From NCBI GenBank assembly GCA_016871675.1, contig VHCN01000018.1, positions 1 through 57,570 of the forward strand: DNA of 57,570 nucleotides, written 5' to 3'. The notes beneath the pieces were generated by a model, which had not been told where the DNA came from, made no database searches, and worked only from the letters and a program-made list of their open reading frames with translations. How positions within the stretch are numbered: position 1 is the first letter of the stretch; each line of letters opens with the position of its first letter. Positions 8,234-15,955 of this stretch are shown piece after piece. The position numbers and the translations under genes were made by a program. The DNA comes from Verrucomicrobiota bacterium (GTDB lineage Bacteria; Verrucomicrobiota; Verrucomicrobiia; Limisphaerales; VHCN01).

Positions 8234-9313
8234 ATGGCAACAACCGACTCCAACAACCTCATCCACCAGGCCCAGGCCCAACTCGACTCCCACCTCCGCG
8301 ACATCCTTGCATGGCATTTCAGCCCCGACACCGGTTGCCCCTACTGGCTCGACTGGGCGAAGAAGAACTTCGACCCCCGCCACGAAGTGAAGTGCATGGC
8401 CGACATGCTCAAGTTCCCGCACTTCCAGGACGAGGCACTGCGTGACCTCGAGCCCGAGGTGTGGGTGCCCGCAGCCTTCAAGGGCAAGCCTTACAACATT
8501 TTCGAAACCGGCGGCACCACCGGCATGCCCAAGCAGCGCATCGGCTGGAACGACTACAAGACCGACTACGAGGAATTCAGCGGGAAGGTCAACGACGAGC
8601 ATTTCCCGCGCGGCAAGGCGTGGATCATGGTCGGCCCCACCGGCCCGCGCCGGCTTCGCCTCGCCATCGAGCACCTCGCCAACTTCCGCGGCAGCTCGTG
8701 CTACTTCGTGGACCTCGACCCGCGCTTCGTGAAGCTCGTGCTCGCGAACAAGCAGTTCGACGTCGCCAAGCAATACATGGCCCACGTCGTCAATCAGGCC
8801 GTCACCATCATGAAGCACCGCAAGATCAGCGGCCTCTTCACAACGCCCAAGCTCCTCGAGGCACTCGCCGAGCAGGTGAATCTCTTCGAGCTTGGCATCC
8901 GCGGTGTCTTCTGCGGCGGCACCTCCATGTCGCCGCAATACGTCCGCTTCCTCATCGAGGAAGTGCTCGAGAACAAGATCGGTTTCTACCCGACCTACGG
9001 CAACACGCTCATGGGCCTCGCCGCCAGCGTGCCCATCACGAAGGAGGACAACTACTCCGTCACCTACTACGCGCCGCAGCCGCGCGCTTCGCTGCGCATC
9101 GTGAATCCCAAGCAGACCGGCCAGACCGTCGGCTACGGCGAATGGGGACGCGTGGAGCTCACCACGCTCACGAAGGAGTTCTTCATGCCGCGCTTCCTCG
9201 AGCGCGACGAGGCCATCCGCCGCCAACCGCGCGCGCCGTATGCGTGGGACGGTGTCGGCGACGTGCGGCCCTTTGGCGCGATGGAGAAGACCATTGTTGA
9301 GGGCGTTTACTGA
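8234..9313 (+). CDS. LuxE/PaaK-like adenylate-forming (acyl-protein synthetase-type) enzyme
   Basis: 359 residues, the size of LuxE-type acyl-protein synthetases and shorter than full ANL ligases. The ATP-binding loop TGGTTGMPK is at 92-100; GFYPTYGNTLMGLA corresponds to the YGxTE core motif, and YAWDGVGDVRPFG near the C-terminus to the YxTGD motif. The usual C-terminal swivelling domain with the catalytic Lys is absent, as in LuxE. No Cys lies near the C-terminus, unlike the acylated Cys of Vibrio LuxE, so the acyl acceptor must differ. It probably activates a carboxylic acid as an acyl-adenylate for the reductase two genes downstream. The substrate cannot be read from sequence. Confidence 0.8.
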   Translation: MATTDSNNLIHQAQAQLDSHLRDILAWHFSPDTGCPYWLDWAKKNFDPRHEVKCMADMLKFPHFQDEALRDLEPEVWVPAAFKGKPYNIFETGGTTGMPKQRIGWNDYKTDYEEFSGKVNDEHFPRGKAWIMVGPTGPRRLRLAIEHLANFRGSSCYFVDLDPRFVKLVLANKQFDVAKQYMAHVVNQAVTIMKHRKISGLFTTPKLLEALAEQVNLFELGIRGVFCGGTSMSPQYVRFLIEEVLENKIGFYPTYGNTLMGLAASVPITKEDNYSVTYYAPQPRASLRIVNPKQTGQTVGYGEWGRVELTTLTKEFFMPRFLERDEAIRRQPRAPYAWDGVGDVRPFGAMEKTIVEGVY

Positions 9314-9314
9314 A

Positions 9315-9542
9315 ATGCCCTTCCACATCAATCGACTCGCAAGACCTGAAGAACGACGCCGGCTACATCGACGTCGTGCTGGAAAACGACCAGCTCCTCC
9401 GCGACTACCTGCAATTCCTCGAAGTCAGGGCGTGCCCGCGCGTGCCCACAGGCTCTCCGATCCGGCCCATCCTTCCGACAGCGCCGGCGAGTTCCCCATC
9501 AACTTCGCCGAAATCTCCGCCATGACCATCCGCGCCGCGTAG
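9315..9542 (+). pseudogene. Small gene broken by two compensating frame changes
   Basis: The ATG at 9315 follows the previous stop by one base (TGA-A-ATG), a translational coupling layout. After MPFHI the original frame turns to low-quality Arg-rich sequence, while the frame one base later (from 9331) reads DLKNDAGYIDVVLENDQLLR then DYLQFLE with strong G/C third positions. From about 9490 the first frame is again clean and ends GEFPINFAEISAMTIRAA at the TAG at 9540. Joining the good parts gives a protein of roughly 75 residues. Either two single-base errors or mutations, or a decayed gene. The protein is not recognised; it is acidic in the first half with no carrier-protein Ser motif. Confidence 0.5.
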
Positions 9543-9664
9543 AGCAACCCACGGCACACAGCCCGTCATCGCGACCTGCCCAGCGCGGGAGAACGGCCCA
9601 AGGGAGACCACCTCGGATTCAGCAACCCATTCCAAATCACGCACCAACAATCCGACAACAAATC

Positions 9665-11098
9665 ATGACACCCGTCCCCCACATCCCCGCGCTCCGCTTC
9701 GGCCGCGCATACGAGAGCCTCGACAAGATCAACGTCCACGACCATCGCACCGGCGAGGTCAGGGCCACCGTCAGCCAGGTCAACAGCGGCATCGTCCGCA
9801 AGGACCTCGCGAAAACCCCCACCGCCCGCGCCGCGCTGAAGCGACTCACCACCGCCGAGTTGCTCGACATCTGCGCGCGCGCCGGCGAGCAATTCCTCGA
9901 ATCCACGCTCCCCCTCGGCGACGGCCACACCCAATCGCCGCAGCAATACCTGGAGACGCTTTCCGCCACGAGCGGACTGACGCACGTCATGGTCCGGCGA
10001 AACATGCAGAAGATTTTCCATTCGCTCGCGAACATGAAGACCGTGCTCAACGGCCTCACGCGCGGGCTCGACCGGCACATCCTCGACCGGGGCCACGGCG
10101 AGCAGTCCGGCACGCCGTGCAGTTACTACGCCACCACGCAGGCGCTCGGCCTCGTGATGCCGAGCAACTCGCCCGCGGTCAACTCGCTCTGGCTTCCGAG
10201 CATCGCGCTCAAGATTCCCGTCGTCCTCAAGCCCGGCCGCGACGAGCCATGGACCCCCTTCCGCCTCCTTCAAGCGTTCATCACCGCCGGCGCGCCCGCG
10301 GCGGCGTTCGGCTTCTATCCCACCGACCACGAGGGAGCCGCGACAATCCTCAACGGTTGCGGCCGCGCCCTTGTCTTCGGCGACAAGACGACGATGGCGC
10401 ATTACACGAACAACCCCGCCATCCAGCTCCACGGCCCCGGCTACAGCAAGATCCTCATCGGCGACGACCAGATCGAGCGCTGGCCCGAGTTCCTCGACGT
10501 GATCGTGACCAGCATCATGGAAAACGGCGGCCGCAGTTGCATCAACGCCTCCGCCATCCTCGTCCCAAGATACTCCGCCGAAATCGCCGACGCCCTCGCG
10601 CAACGCGTTGGCCCCATCGCCCCTTCCCGCGCCGACGACGAACACGCGCGCCTCTCCGCCTTCGCAAATCCCCGGATGGCCGATGCAATTGACGCGCAGG
10701 TCGAAGCCGACTTGAGAATCCCCGGTGCCACCGACGTGACCTCGAAGCACCGCAATGGCGCGCGCAAGGTCGAGTTCGAGGGCGGCACCTATCTGCGCCC
10801 GACGATCGTGCACTGCGACTCCTTCGCGCACCCGCTGGCGAACCGCGAGTTCATGTTCCCCTTTGCCAGCGTCACGCAAGTGCCACAATCCGAAATGCTC
10901 GCGCGCATCGGCCCGTCACTCTCCGTGAGCGCGATCACCAAGGATCCCGCGTTTACCGCGCAACTCCTCGACTCGCCGCACATCGAGCGGCTCAACCTCG
11001 GCCCCGTGTCGACGTTGAAAGTCTCGTGGGACCAGCCGCACGAGGGGAACATGTTCGAGTTCCTCTACAAGCGCCGCAGCATCGAGCGCGGGTGGTGA
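9665..11098 (+). CDS. Aldehyde dehydrogenase-superfamily protein, likely acyl (LuxC-like) reductase
   Basis: 477 residues. The Rossmann part is seen in LGLVMPSNSPAVNSLWLPSI and VVLKPGRDEPWTP; the thiol nucleophile is C292 in ENGGRSCINAS. The segment that is normally LELGGKNP in aldehyde oxidisers reads IQLHGPGYSK here, so the general-base Glu is replaced by Q254. Loss of that Glu is known in CoA-acylating and acyl-reducing branches, which favours acyl-to-aldehyde reduction; this is inference. Placed between an adenylating enzyme and an alcohol dehydrogenase. Leader is A/C-rich with no Shine-Dalgarno sequence. Confidence 0.8.
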   Translation: MTPVPHIPALRFGRAYESLDKINVHDHRTGEVRATVSQVNSGIVRKDLAKTPTARAALKRLTTAELLDICARAGEQFLESTLPLGDGHTQSPQQYLETLSATSGLTHVMVRRNMQKIFHSLANMKTVLNGLTRGLDRHILDRGHGEQSGTPCSYYATTQALGLVMPSNSPAVNSLWLPSIALKIPVVLKPGRDEPWTPFRLLQAFITAGAPAAAFGFYPTDHEGAATILNGCGRALVFGDKTTMAHYTNNPAIQLHGPGYSKILIGDDQIERWPEFLDVIVTSIMENGGRSCINASAILVPRYSAEIADALAQRVGPIAPSRADDEHARLSAFANPRMADAIDAQVEADLRIPGATDVTSKHRNGARKVEFEGGTYLRPTIVHCDSFAHPLANREFMFPFASVTQVPQSEMLARIGPSLSVSAITKDPAFTAQLLDSPHIERLNLGPVSTLKVSWDQPHEGNMFEFLYKRRSIERGW

Positions 11099-11140
11099 GA
11101 ATCCCGCGGAGTGTCGCGCCACTTTCGCGCCGCTTGCGGG

Positions 11141-11161
11141 TTGAAACTTGAACAATTTAAA
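11141..11161. repeat. Degenerate heptanucleotide tract (TTGAAAC type) upstream of alcohol dehydrogenase gene
   Basis: Three units in phase: TTGAAAC, TTGAACA, ATTTAAA. It lies in the gap between the reductase stop and the alcohol dehydrogenase ATG and is the most AT-rich spot nearby. Related heptamers occur at 20104-20138, 20547-20567 and 22745-22758. It may also act as a promoter-like element. Confidence 0.4.
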
Positions 11162-11185
11162 CTCGCCGCCCGTCACTCAACGCGC

Positions 11186-12370
11186 ATGACACCCTTCGAC
11201 CACCAGCCGCGCACGCGCCTCATCTTCGGCACCGGCTGCGTGGATCGCGCCGGCGAACTGGCCCGCGAACTCGGTGCGCGCAAGGTCCTCCTCGTCACGG
11301 ACAGCGGCCTGGTCGCCGCAGGCCACGCGGGCCACGTCCGGGGCGCGATCGAGAAAGCCGGCCTCGGTGTCGCGGTATTCGACAAGGCACTGGAAAACCC
11401 CACCGCCCGCTGCGTGGACCAGTGCGCGGCCGTCGCCAGGGACGCGGGCATCGACACGATCATCGGCCTCGGCGGCGGGAGCGCGATGGACACCGCGAAG
11501 GGCTGCAATTTCATCCTCACCAACGGCGGCCGGATGCACGACTACTGGGGCCACGGCAAGGCTTCGAAGCCGATGCTGCCGCTCATCGCCATCCCGACCA
11601 CCGCAGGCACGGGCAGCGAGATGCAGTGTTACGCGCTCATCGCCGACGAGCACACGCACCAGAAGATGGCCTGTGGCGACCCGAAGGCCGCGGCGCGCAT
11701 CGCCCTCCTCGACCCGTCGCTCACGGTGTCGATGCCCCGGCGCGTCACCGCGTGCACGGGCATCGACGCGATCGCGCACGCCGTCGAGACCGTCGTGACG
11801 ACGAAACGCAACCCGCTCTCGCTCATGTACTCGCACGAGGCGTTCAAACTCTGCGCCAGCAGCTTTCCACGCGTGATGAAAAACCCAAGGGACATCGAGG
11901 CCCGCGGGCGCATGCTTCTCGGCGCCGCCTTCGCGGGCACGGCGATCGAGAATTCCATGCTCGGCATCGCTCACTCCCTCGCCAATCCGCTCACTGCGCA
12001 CTTCGGCATCGTCCACGGGCAGGCCGTCGGGATGCTGCTTCCGCTCGTGGTGCGCTTCAACGCGAAGGAACCCGCCGCGCTCCATGCCTACGCCGAGCTC
12101 GCCTCCTCCGTGGAACTCGCACGCGTGTCCGATGGGCTCGCCTCCGCGCTCGAATCCCTCATCTCGCGCCTCGAATCCCTGCTCAATCTCGCCGGGATGC
12201 CGCGCTCGCTCGGCGATTGCGGCGTGGACGCTTCCAAGGTGAAACTCCTCGCCGCGGAGGCCCAGCGCCAGTGGACCGCGCAATTCAATCCCCGCGCGGC
12301 GACCCTCGAGGACTTTGTCGGCCTCTACGAGGCGGCGTTCGAGCGGAGAAGCGACGGCGACCTGGTGTAG
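11186..12370 (+). CDS. Iron-containing alcohol dehydrogenase (group III)
   Basis: 394 residues from MTPFDHQPRTR. NAD(P) loop GLGGGSAMDTAKG and the downstream IPTTAGTGSEMQ are diagnostic. Metal ligands are present: Asp in LLDPSLT, His in IDAIAHAVE, and two His in LGIAHSLANPLTAHFGIVHG. Family members are Fe- or Zn-dependent enzymes interconverting aldehydes and alcohols. As the last gene of the run it would reduce the aldehyde made by the upstream reductase, or feed the reverse direction. An upstream in-frame ATG at 11111 adds a non-conserved tail containing the repeat tract, so 11186 is preferred. Confidence 0.92.
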   Translation: MTPFDHQPRTRLIFGTGCVDRAGELARELGARKVLLVTDSGLVAAGHAGHVRGAIEKAGLGVAVFDKALENPTARCVDQCAAVARDAGIDTIIGLGGGSAMDTAKGCNFILTNGGRMHDYWGHGKASKPMLPLIAIPTTAGTGSEMQCYALIADEHTHQKMACGDPKAAARIALLDPSLTVSMPRRVTACTGIDAIAHAVETVVTTKRNPLSLMYSHEAFKLCASSFPRVMKNPRDIEARGRMLLGAAFAGTAIENSMLGIAHSLANPLTAHFGIVHGQAVGMLLPLVVRFNAKEPAALHAYAELASSVELARVSDGLASALESLISRLESLLNLAGMPRSLGDCGVDASKVKLLAAEAQRQWTAQFNPRAATLEDFVGLYEAAFERRSDGDLV

Positions 12371-12403
12371 CCTCGAGCCGGTGCCGACCAGTGCGGCGCG
12401 ATT

Positions 12404-13177
12404 TCAGCGCGGGCCGTTGGTATCGCGGATTTCGGTCATTTCCCGCAGCAGCCGATACTTCAACGCCACTTCCGCCGCGGAAAACTTCGCGATGCGCCAG
12501 CCCTGCGCGCCGTCGAGAAATCCGCGCTTGAGCACGTAGCCGCGAAACCACCGGAACGCCGCGTGCGTTGACGACGCGAGCCGGCCGCACGACTTGCCGG
12601 CCTCGAACTGCGTCTCGGCCCACAGCCGCGCATACTTTTCGCAGCGCGCCCAATGGTCCGCGGCGTCGCGGAACGAGTGATGATACAAGTCGCCCGCGAG
12701 CGGGAGCGCCGGGCCGTCGAGTTCGAGGCGCTCGTGGACTTTCCCGCCGGCGAACCGCGCGCGGTCGCGGCGGAACAGCCGCACGAGCCGGTCCGGATAC
12801 CAGTCGCCGTGGCGGATCCACCTGCCCTCATAAAGAACGCACCGCGGCATCTCATAGCCGCAGACGCCCGCCGGCGGTTCGTTGCGCCGGATGGCTCCGA
12901 CCTCCTCGCGAAGCAGGGGCGAAAGCTCCTCGTCCGCGTCGATGCTGAACACCCACTCGTTCGCCGCGAGCGACAGCACCATGTTCTTCTGGCCGACATA
13001 GCCGAGCCACGCCTGCCGCTCGAACCGCGCGCCACACTCGCGCGCGATGCGCTCCGTGCCATCCGTGCTGCCCGAGTCGAGCACCACGATTTCATCCGCA
13101 AGGTCCGCGCAACTCCGCAGGCAGCGCGGGAGATTCTGCTCCTCGTTGAGCGTGATGAGGCAGAAGGAGACTTTCAT
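12404..13177 (-). CDS. Glycosyltransferase family 2 (WaaE/KdtX-like)
   Basis: 257 residues. The N-terminus MKVSFCLITLNEEQNLPRCL and IVVLDSGSTDGTERIA form the nucleotide-sugar domain; FSIDADEELSP carries the DxD-type metal motif. The YGRxRHGxWxPD-like stretch YEGRWIRHGDWYPDRLVRLF and HERLELDG are typical of the LPS core beta-glucosyltransferase branch. It starts inside the stop of the upstream GT4 gene (4-nt overlap), so translation is coupled. Likely role: adding a sugar to the lipopolysaccharide core or a related surface glycan on the cytoplasmic face. Confidence 0.9.
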   Translation of the reverse strand: MKVSFCLITLNEEQNLPRCLRSCADLADEIVVLDSGSTDGTERIARECGARFERQAWLGYVGQKNMVLSLAANEWVFSIDADEELSPLLREEVGAIRRNEPPAGVCGYEMPRCVLYEGRWIRHGDWYPDRLVRLFRRDRARFAGGKVHERLELDGPALPLAGDLYHHSFRDAADHWARCEKYARLWAETQFEAGKSCGRLASSTHAAFRWFRGYVLKRGFLDGAQGWRIAKFSAAEVALKYRLLREMTEIRDTNGPR

Positions 13178-14256
13178 GCGCGCTTCTCCCGAGTCGCGAG
13201 TTCGAGGATGGCAAGTGTTTCCGCGACGTTTCGATCGAGGCCGAGTGCGCCGACGTCCGGGCATGATGCCGGCGCATCCCGTCCGCTCCAATGCATGATG
13301 GCGCGCACCAGCGCGGGGATGTCGTCCGGCGTGGGCAGCACCGTGCCATTCACCCCCTCTCGGATCCATTCCGCCGCGCCATTTTGGGAGCAGGTGACAA
13401 CGGGCAATCCAGCCGCGAGAGCCTCCGCGCAGACATTCGCTGATGGCTCGTAAACGGGCACGAACGCGAACAGATCCGCGGCTGCAAATGCGTGCTCCAC
13501 GTCGGTCATCGAGCTGGCGAAAATGACGGTGGGCGGACTGCCCGCCGGCGGTGTTCCCTTGCCGACGACGAGGAGCCTTGTCGTGGCGGGCAATGACCGC
13601 ATCGCCTCGATCAAGTAACGCAGTCCCTTCCGCTCCCACCCCGAGCCGACAAAGAGCAGCAGGAACTCGTCGTCATTCACGCCGAAGCGCGCGCGCGTTT
13701 CGGCGCGTTTGCCGCTGCGAAATCGCTCCACGTCCACGCCGTTCCGCACGAGGTGGATTCGTTCCGAGGGAAACTTGAAGTGCTCGAGTATCTCCCGTTT
13801 CACCATCTCGGAGTTGACGATGATGCGCCGGGTGTTGGCCGGGTCAAAGGTCTGCGCCTCGATTGCCATCATGTTTCGATGGAACGCGCCCCGGCCGATG
13901 AACGGCCGCTTCCACCACGGAGCAAACTGGCGCCGTCGCTCGAGCCACACGCGGTGCACGCCGTCGCCGGCGCGATACACGTCCTGCTTGAGCGTGCGTT
14001 CGAGGCTGAACACGCAGTCGAACGATTCGCGCGCCATGGCGTCCTCCACAGCATGGGCAAACCGCGCCGGCTTCTCCGCACGCGAACCGCTTACGGGCAC
14101 CCGATGAAGCGTCACGCCCCCGGCCGCGCCGTCCCACGACTCGGCAAACAGGTGCGGCTCATGTCCCGCCGAGGCCAGCGCGGTCAGGAGGCGCTGCACA
14201 TACAACTCCGCGCCGCCCGTCGCGGAAAACTGCCTCCGGATCAGCGCGAGCTTCAT
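13174..14256 (-). CDS. Glycosyltransferase family 4 (WaaG-like)
   Basis: 360 residues. The start MKLALIRRQFSATGGAE matches the N-terminus of LPS core alpha-glucosyltransferases (WaaG) and sits at the 4-nt overlap with the methyltransferase gene. The second Rossmann domain has LLFVGSGWERKGLRYLIEA, and VYEPSANVCAEALAAGLPVV carries the retaining GT-B EX7E-type donor site. The YRAGDGVHRVWL segment is also typical of this group. It acts with the GT2 and methyltransferase of the same operon in surface glycan assembly. Confidence 0.9.
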   Translation of the reverse strand: MKLALIRRQFSATGGAELYVQRLLTALASAGHEPHLFAESWDGAAGGVTLHRVPVSGSRAEKPARFAHAVEDAMARESFDCVFSLERTLKQDVYRAGDGVHRVWLERRRQFAPWWKRPFIGRGAFHRNMMAIEAQTFDPANTRRIIVNSEMVKREILEHFKFPSERIHLVRNGVDVERFRSGKRAETRARFGVNDDEFLLLFVGSGWERKGLRYLIEAMRSLPATTRLLVVGKGTPPAGSPPTVIFASSMTDVEHAFAAADLFAFVPVYEPSANVCAEALAAGLPVVTCSQNGAAEWIREGVNGTVLPTPDDIPALVRAIMHWSGRDAPASCPDVGALGLDRNVAETLAILELATREKRA

Positions 14257-14957
14257 TCGTGGTTCTTCCCGGCGCCGGGCGTTCGGGGCGAGCAGTTCCA
14301 GATCAGATCGAGCGCGAACAGCGCGCGAATCCGGAAGGGCAGCCATGGAAACACCGGGATGCCCGTGCTGCCGCCGCCGAGCAGGTGGCCGGAGACGGGG
14401 TGAATCGCAATCCGGTCGAAGTGCGTCGCGAGCTCCTTGCGGAGCAGCGCGTGCGAATACGAGCGCAAATGTGACGGGTCGGTCTCGAAAGGACTGCCGA
14501 GCGCGAACTTAATCCGGTTGCGCAGCCGGAACGCGTTGGGCACCGATCCGATGTGCCGGCCGCCCGGACGCAGCACGCGCGCAATTTCCCCGAGCGCCTT
14601 CTGCGGAAATCGCACGTGCTCCATCACCTCGGAGAACACGACCACATCGAACGAAGCGTCCGCGAACGGCAGCGGTTCCACATCGACATCCACCCACCGG
14701 CCCTTGAGCCCGAGGCGCTGTTCGAACAACTCGAGCGCGTTCCGGTCCACGTCCACGCCCGTGACGCGATTCCCCGCGGCGAAGTGCTGGGTGAGATTGC
14801 CCGCGCGGCAGCCGACCTCGAGCACGTCGCCTCCCGTGCCGACCAGCCGCACAATCGTGTCACGCCGCGCCGCGCCGCCGTAGAAGTAATCGTATTTGCC
14901 GCGGCTCTGGTGCGCCTCGTAAAAGGCCGCGACCTGCTCCTTCGGGCTCTGCTGCAT
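14253..14957 (-). CDS. SAM-dependent methyltransferase (Methyltransf_11/23 type)
   Basis: 234 residues from the ATG at 14957; two TTG codons just upstream in frame are less likely starts. Motif I is GGDVLEVGCRAGNLTQHF, followed by VTGVDVDRNALELF and the motif IV/post region FDVVVFSEVMEHV, then EIARVLRPGG. The C-terminal part has a hydrophobic stretch (PWLPFRIRALFALDLI) that may touch the membrane. First gene of the three-gene glycan operon; it may modify a sugar or lipid precursor. Confidence 0.88.
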   Translation of the reverse strand: MQQSPKEQVAAFYEAHQSRGKYDYFYGGAARRDTIVRLVGTGGDVLEVGCRAGNLTQHFAAGNRVTGVDVDRNALELFEQRLGLKGRWVDVDVEPLPFADASFDVVVFSEVMEHVRFPQKALGEIARVLRPGGRHIGSVPNAFRLRNRIKFALGSPFETDPSHLRSYSHALLRKELATHFDRIAIHPVSGHLLGGGSTGIPVFPWLPFRIRALFALDLIWNCSPRTPGAGKNHE

Positions 14958-15076
14958 GGCGTGATGATTCAACAAGGACCGTGCCGAGGGAAGCCAAACG
15001 TCCGCGAAACGGGCCGGCGCGAAACCGCTTTGACCGCTGCCTCCGGTCTGCGATGGTTCGCGCGGTTCACGACGAA

Positions 15077-15940
15077 ATGCCAGCCAGCATCGACCACGAA
15101 ACGAAGTGGAACGCTGCCGCGTTCGTGGCCGCGATCCTGCCGCTGTTCGCTAGCGCCGCGCTCGCCCAGGGCCAGCCACCCCCGGCTCCCGGCGGCGTGC
15201 GCCCAAAGTTGTCGGACGGCGTGTTGTTCATCCCCGCGGGTTTCAAGCCCGGCAACGACGGCGGATTCGAACTCACGCTGCACCTGCACGGCGCCCCGGC
15301 CACGGTTGAGAAAAACTTCGTCGCGGCGAAGCGACCCGGTGTGCTCGCCAACGTGACGCTGCCCGGGCTCTCCTCGGTTTACACGGAGCGGTTCAAGGAC
15401 ACGAATGCGTTCTGGCGCGTATTGCGCGACACCGAGTCGGCCGTGAAATCGGCGGCGACAAACCCGGCGGCGCGCGTGGGCCACGTCACGGTCACTTCGT
15501 TCAGCGCCGGCTTCGGCGGCGTGCGCGAGATGTTGAAGGATCCCGCCATCTTCGCGCGCATCGATGCAATCGTGATGGCGGACTCGGTTTACGCCGGCTT
15601 CACCGGTGACGCCGCGGAGCGAAAGGTGAACCCGGCGAACATGGAGGGATTCGTCCGCTTCGCGCGCGACGCCGCGGAAGGGCGCAAGCAGCTCATCATC
15701 TCCCACACGCAACTGCACACGCCGACCTACGCAAGCACGGTCGAGACCGCCGACTACATCGTCGCGCAACTCGGTGGCAAGCGGGAGTTCCTCGATGGCG
15801 AAGACTGGCCGGGCGGGCTTCGGTTGCGGTCTCGGTTTGCAAAGGGGTGCCTGGAAATCCTCGGCTTCGCGGGTGACACGGGCGAACACCACATGCAACA
15901 CCTGCGCCAGCTCGCGGTGTTCCTCGAACGGTTGAAGTGA
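15077..15940 (+). CDS. Secreted alpha/beta-hydrolase-like protein
   Basis: 287 residues. ATG 15077 is chosen because it gives a signal peptide (AAFVAAILPLFASAALAQ) directly; other ATGs lie upstream in frame. ELTLHLHGAP resembles the oxyanion HG strand of alpha/beta hydrolases, VTSFSAGFGGVRE has a nucleophile-elbow-like Ser (S143), IVMADSVYAGF follows in the place of the acidic strand, and GDTGEHHMQHL near the C-terminus can supply His. The overall order fits an esterase-type fold but the family is not recognised. Convergent with the DUF1501 gene (15 nt apart). Confidence 0.65.
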   Translation: MPASIDHETKWNAAAFVAAILPLFASAALAQGQPPPAPGGVRPKLSDGVLFIPAGFKPGNDGGFELTLHLHGAPATVEKNFVAAKRPGVLANVTLPGLSSVYTERFKDTNAFWRVLRDTESAVKSAATNPAARVGHVTVTSFSAGFGGVREMLKDPAIFARIDAIVMADSVYAGFTGDAAERKVNPANMEGFVRFARDAAEGRKQLIISHTQLHTPTYASTVETADYIVAQLGGKREFLDGEDWPGGLRLRSRFAKGCLEILGFAGDTGEHHMQHLRQLAVFLERLK

Positions 15941-15955
15941 TCCGGCAACGGATCG

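Noticed and set aside
9234-9542. An intact plus-strand gene in a single frame across 9240-9542
   Set aside because: The first part of that frame is a shadow of the LuxE-like gene and the middle is Arg/Pro-rich; only the ends are protein-like, hence the frame-change interpretation.
12149-12183. Near-direct repeat CTCGAATCCCT
   Set aside because: It encodes ALESLISRLESLL in the alcohol dehydrogenase and follows from a Leu/Ser/Glu helix, not from a DNA repeat element.
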